From positions 16,857,149 through 16,921,148 of the forward strand of contig NC_045146.1 in NCBI RefSeq assembly GCF_008831285.2: a stretch of DNA of 64,000 bases. The letters are read 5' to 3'. A model generated the notes under the pieces. It worked only from the letters and a program-made list of their open reading frames with translations, was not told where the DNA came from and ran no database searches. This stretch comes from Nymphaea colorata. Taxonomy: Eukaryota; Streptophyta; Magnoliopsida; Nymphaeales; Nymphaeaceae. Both the position numbers and the translations under genes were made by a program. Of the stretch, positions 61,519 through 64,000 are shown in pieces. Positions within the stretch are counted from its first letter, which is position 1. Each line of letters opens with the position of its first letter.

Positions 61519-64000
61519 CTTAGTGAGCAAACGGATATGACACTGATAGTGATACAACGATGCTTTTCCGATAAAGCCAAAAAAAAAAAAAAAAACTTCT
61601 GCGTCAATCCGTCAACTTTTTACTACTTTTTTAATAAATAATTTATGTTTTTTGTCTTAATTAATTTCTAAATATTTTAGTTTACTTTTAAAAATAAATT
61701 TAAGTATATTTTTGACGGATTCGATTCGACTCGACCGATCAATGGGTGAATGGGCAGCATGCCAAAACCGTACAACAATGTAAAAAAGAAAAAGAAAAAA
61801 CCATTCAATATTCATGTGAGTGAGTGAGATGCCCCTATCTAAACCCGTACCCTGATATCTGCAGATTGAACATGGACCACGCCAGCTGCGCCACCGTATG
61901 CATCCACTTGGGTGCGCACAATCCCGGACCTACTTGTCGGCCAAGCCCACTACAACGCAGCACGCAATTCTTCCACCAACCATGGGAAAGATTGAATGCC
62001 ATGGAAGATTCATGTGACCTCATGTTTGGTAGAAACCAGATGGATGAAAACCAAATGGTTTAATTTTGATGGCTGGATAAAAATCCAACCTTATTGATAT
62101 GATCCTAAGACTATGTTAATGCAAAAAGTCGATCAATTTTTTGAGCTTTAATAGTGTTTTTATAATAAAAAAAAAACCATAGCATCGATATTTTGATAAT
62201 AGACAAATCCAAATTTTTTATAAAAACAACTTGAATCAAAGCATGTTTTATATCACAATAGTTCTTATAATGTTCATATTTTATTTAAAATATTTTTTTG
62301 GAAAAAAACTTAAAGCATTTTTTATTATCCCTGATTATATATATATAAAAGCATCAAGCATTCATATCTGCGGTCTCTTCTTCAATGCTCACGTGGTTAT
62401 TGGTTGAACATATTAAATAATCTCCATTGAAAAGAAGAGCACAAAGAAAAATCTGGTTTCTCTAGCTTTCCCTCGGAAGTTATTATGGAGAAAGCCAGAA
62501 GATCTCCATTCTTTGAAGAAAGCAACAGTGCATGTCCAATCAAACCCAAGTGCTGCAAAGCCGTGCTAGTGAAGTTAGCATGACATTAAATTAACCATTC
62601 AGGTCCGGCGTCGAACTCGAACTCGAACTCTGAGAGTGAGTTCTCTGTTCTCGAGGAAAAAAAAGAAACAGCCAAACTTTGAATCACGGCGGTCCATACT
62701 CAATACACCAATGTCGTCCAAATCGACCGATTCATATTTGAATTCCCCGCTCGACTGGTCCCCGTTTTCTCAAAGCTTTCGATTGCTGCAGATTCATTGG
62801 CCATTAATACGTCGTCTGAATGACCTAGTGCACATTCTCTGATTTTATTATACATCTTCAGTTGGATGATCCACTCTTGCTTCAGATAAGCTTTTCCTTC
62901 TGAAATACTTTTCTTCTTCTTCTTCTTTTGAAAAATCCGTACAACATCTACATTAAAAGTAAGATATTTTTAAGTGAGCTGCACTGGCAAATTCATCGAG
63001 AAGCAACCTGGTATCGAGGATTCTATAAATTTGCAGATATTGCTTCGCTGACAAGTGTTGAAGATATCGCATGAACTCACCACATTCGTCATCAGATACA
63101 TATAATATCTGAAGTTTTGGTTTGCTTTGCTTGTAGATTGAGCAACCTGTTCTTGTTCAATAAATGTGGGCTACCTACCTTCTGGGTAACCGGACTACGC
63201 GCAATTTCTTTTTCTTTCTCTTTTCATCATTAATTTGCTTGCTTTTGAGACCTAGTTGTTGCATGGACCAATGCATGCAGATATGAAGACGACGATGTGA
63301 ACACACGCGTAAGTCTTTAGCTGAAGCTTTTTGGATTTAATGGCAACCATATGGACCACAGTTATCAAGACAGCTACTTTTCGTTTCTTAAGTATTCATT
63401 ATCAGATTTTTAGCTCAAATAACAAGCGCGAATTCAAATTCAATTGGTGGCAAAATTGATTCCATTTGGTACTCAATTCAAGTGTGTCATGTGTCAAGTA
63501 ATGACGGCTAGAGTACAATTTAAATTTCATTTTTCATTATCTTTAATATATTTTTTCATTTAAAAAAATTAACCATTTTGATATTTTCAGTCGACTCACA
63601 ATTGATTCACCTGAATCGGTGAATCAGCAGAACCAATTTTTATAGCAGGACTAGTTCACCCTACTTCCAGAAATCTCAGCATCGCCTCTGCAGATGTAAT
63701 ATTTCTTAAAATATCTTCTTCGCGGTGTCCACATCATGTACCCGGCCAATATTCATTTACTATGAACTCCATTGAAGATGTTCCTCGCTAGAGTCCACCA
63801 CCCAAAGCTCACTTGGGCCTACGTTTGATTTGCAGCAGGAGCAGAGCTAGGATCAGAGCTAGTATGATGAATTTTTAATGGTAAAATTTTTGCACAATCA
63901 AACTGTAGAAATTGGTTTTCCATTTTTGTTTTTAGAATTTTGGGTGTGGGTTTCTCACGATACCTGTTCTTGGACGGAAAGGATTTTGATGCCTAGAAAT
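61519..64000. other. AT-rich intergenic DNA to the right edge
   Basis: No gene, RNA or element was recognised. Short frames near 61824 and 62636 have no family features. A possible minus-strand retroelement scrap (ELWVVDSS-like) near 63790-63815 is too short to call. Confidence 0.45.

Noticed and set aside
1-64000. tRNA, rRNA, CRISPR or organelle-derived segments
   Set aside because: No tRNA-like cloverleaf with intact A and B boxes apart from the SINE, no spaced direct-repeat array and no organellar gene text was found on reading both strands.

Overview
This is a window of nuclear DNA from a flowering plant. The evidence is multi-exon genes with GT-AG introns, AT-rich introns and spacers, GC-rich first exons, (CT)n leaders and remnants of plant LINE, SINE and MITE elements. 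The GC-rich first exons of the kinase and tetraspanin genes fit a non-grass monocot or an early-diverging angiosperm somewhat better than a core eudicot, but I cannot name the species. No bacterial, organellar or viral segment was recognised.

Layout, left to right. (1) 107-10948, minus: a HAD-family cytosolic-type 5'-nucleotidase gene with 13 exons visible; its 3' end lies off the left edge. Its introns carry degenerate repeats, a long hairpin and a MITE-like foldback. (2) 11.1-18.1 kb: intergenic, with a LINE zinc-binding-domain remnant, a GAGCTCG-rich degenerate repeat, a tRNA-derived SINE and an (ATT)n tract. (3) 18452-about 28052, plus: an STE20/GCK-type (BLUS1-like) protein kinase with about 20 exons, including one probable GC-AG intron and one NAGNAG acceptor. 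Its large intron 8 is packed with foldback insertions. (4) 30678-35898, minus: an HDDC2-like HD-domain 5'-deoxynucleotidase, 8 exons. (5) 39427-39897, plus: an intronless secreted Gly/Ser-repeat protein with a clear TATA box. (6) 41.7-46.2 kb: an unresolved stretch with a GC-rich island and weak exon-like pieces. (7) 48046-49243, plus: a two-exon tetraspanin. (8) 51715-53597, minus: a seven-exon gene for a protein with only the bHLH-MYC N-terminal domain. Its exons are too short to stand out as open reading frames, and I rebuilt it from splice sites. (9) 53.6-64 kb: apparently gene-poor, with microsatellites, a perfect 154-bp tandem duplication and a degraded second SINE.

The genes do not form a pathway. 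Two enzymes act on nucleoside monophosphates (the 5'-nucleotidase and the HD-domain deoxynucleotidase), but they lie 20 kb apart with a kinase gene between, so I treat this as coincidence. All splice coordinates were read by eye from consensus sites, reading-frame phase and remembered family similarity; no search or transcript evidence was available. I did not find a convincing undescribed system. The most useful results are the rebuilt bHLH-MYC_N gene, the unusual splice sites in the kinase gene and the clustered foldback elements in introns.
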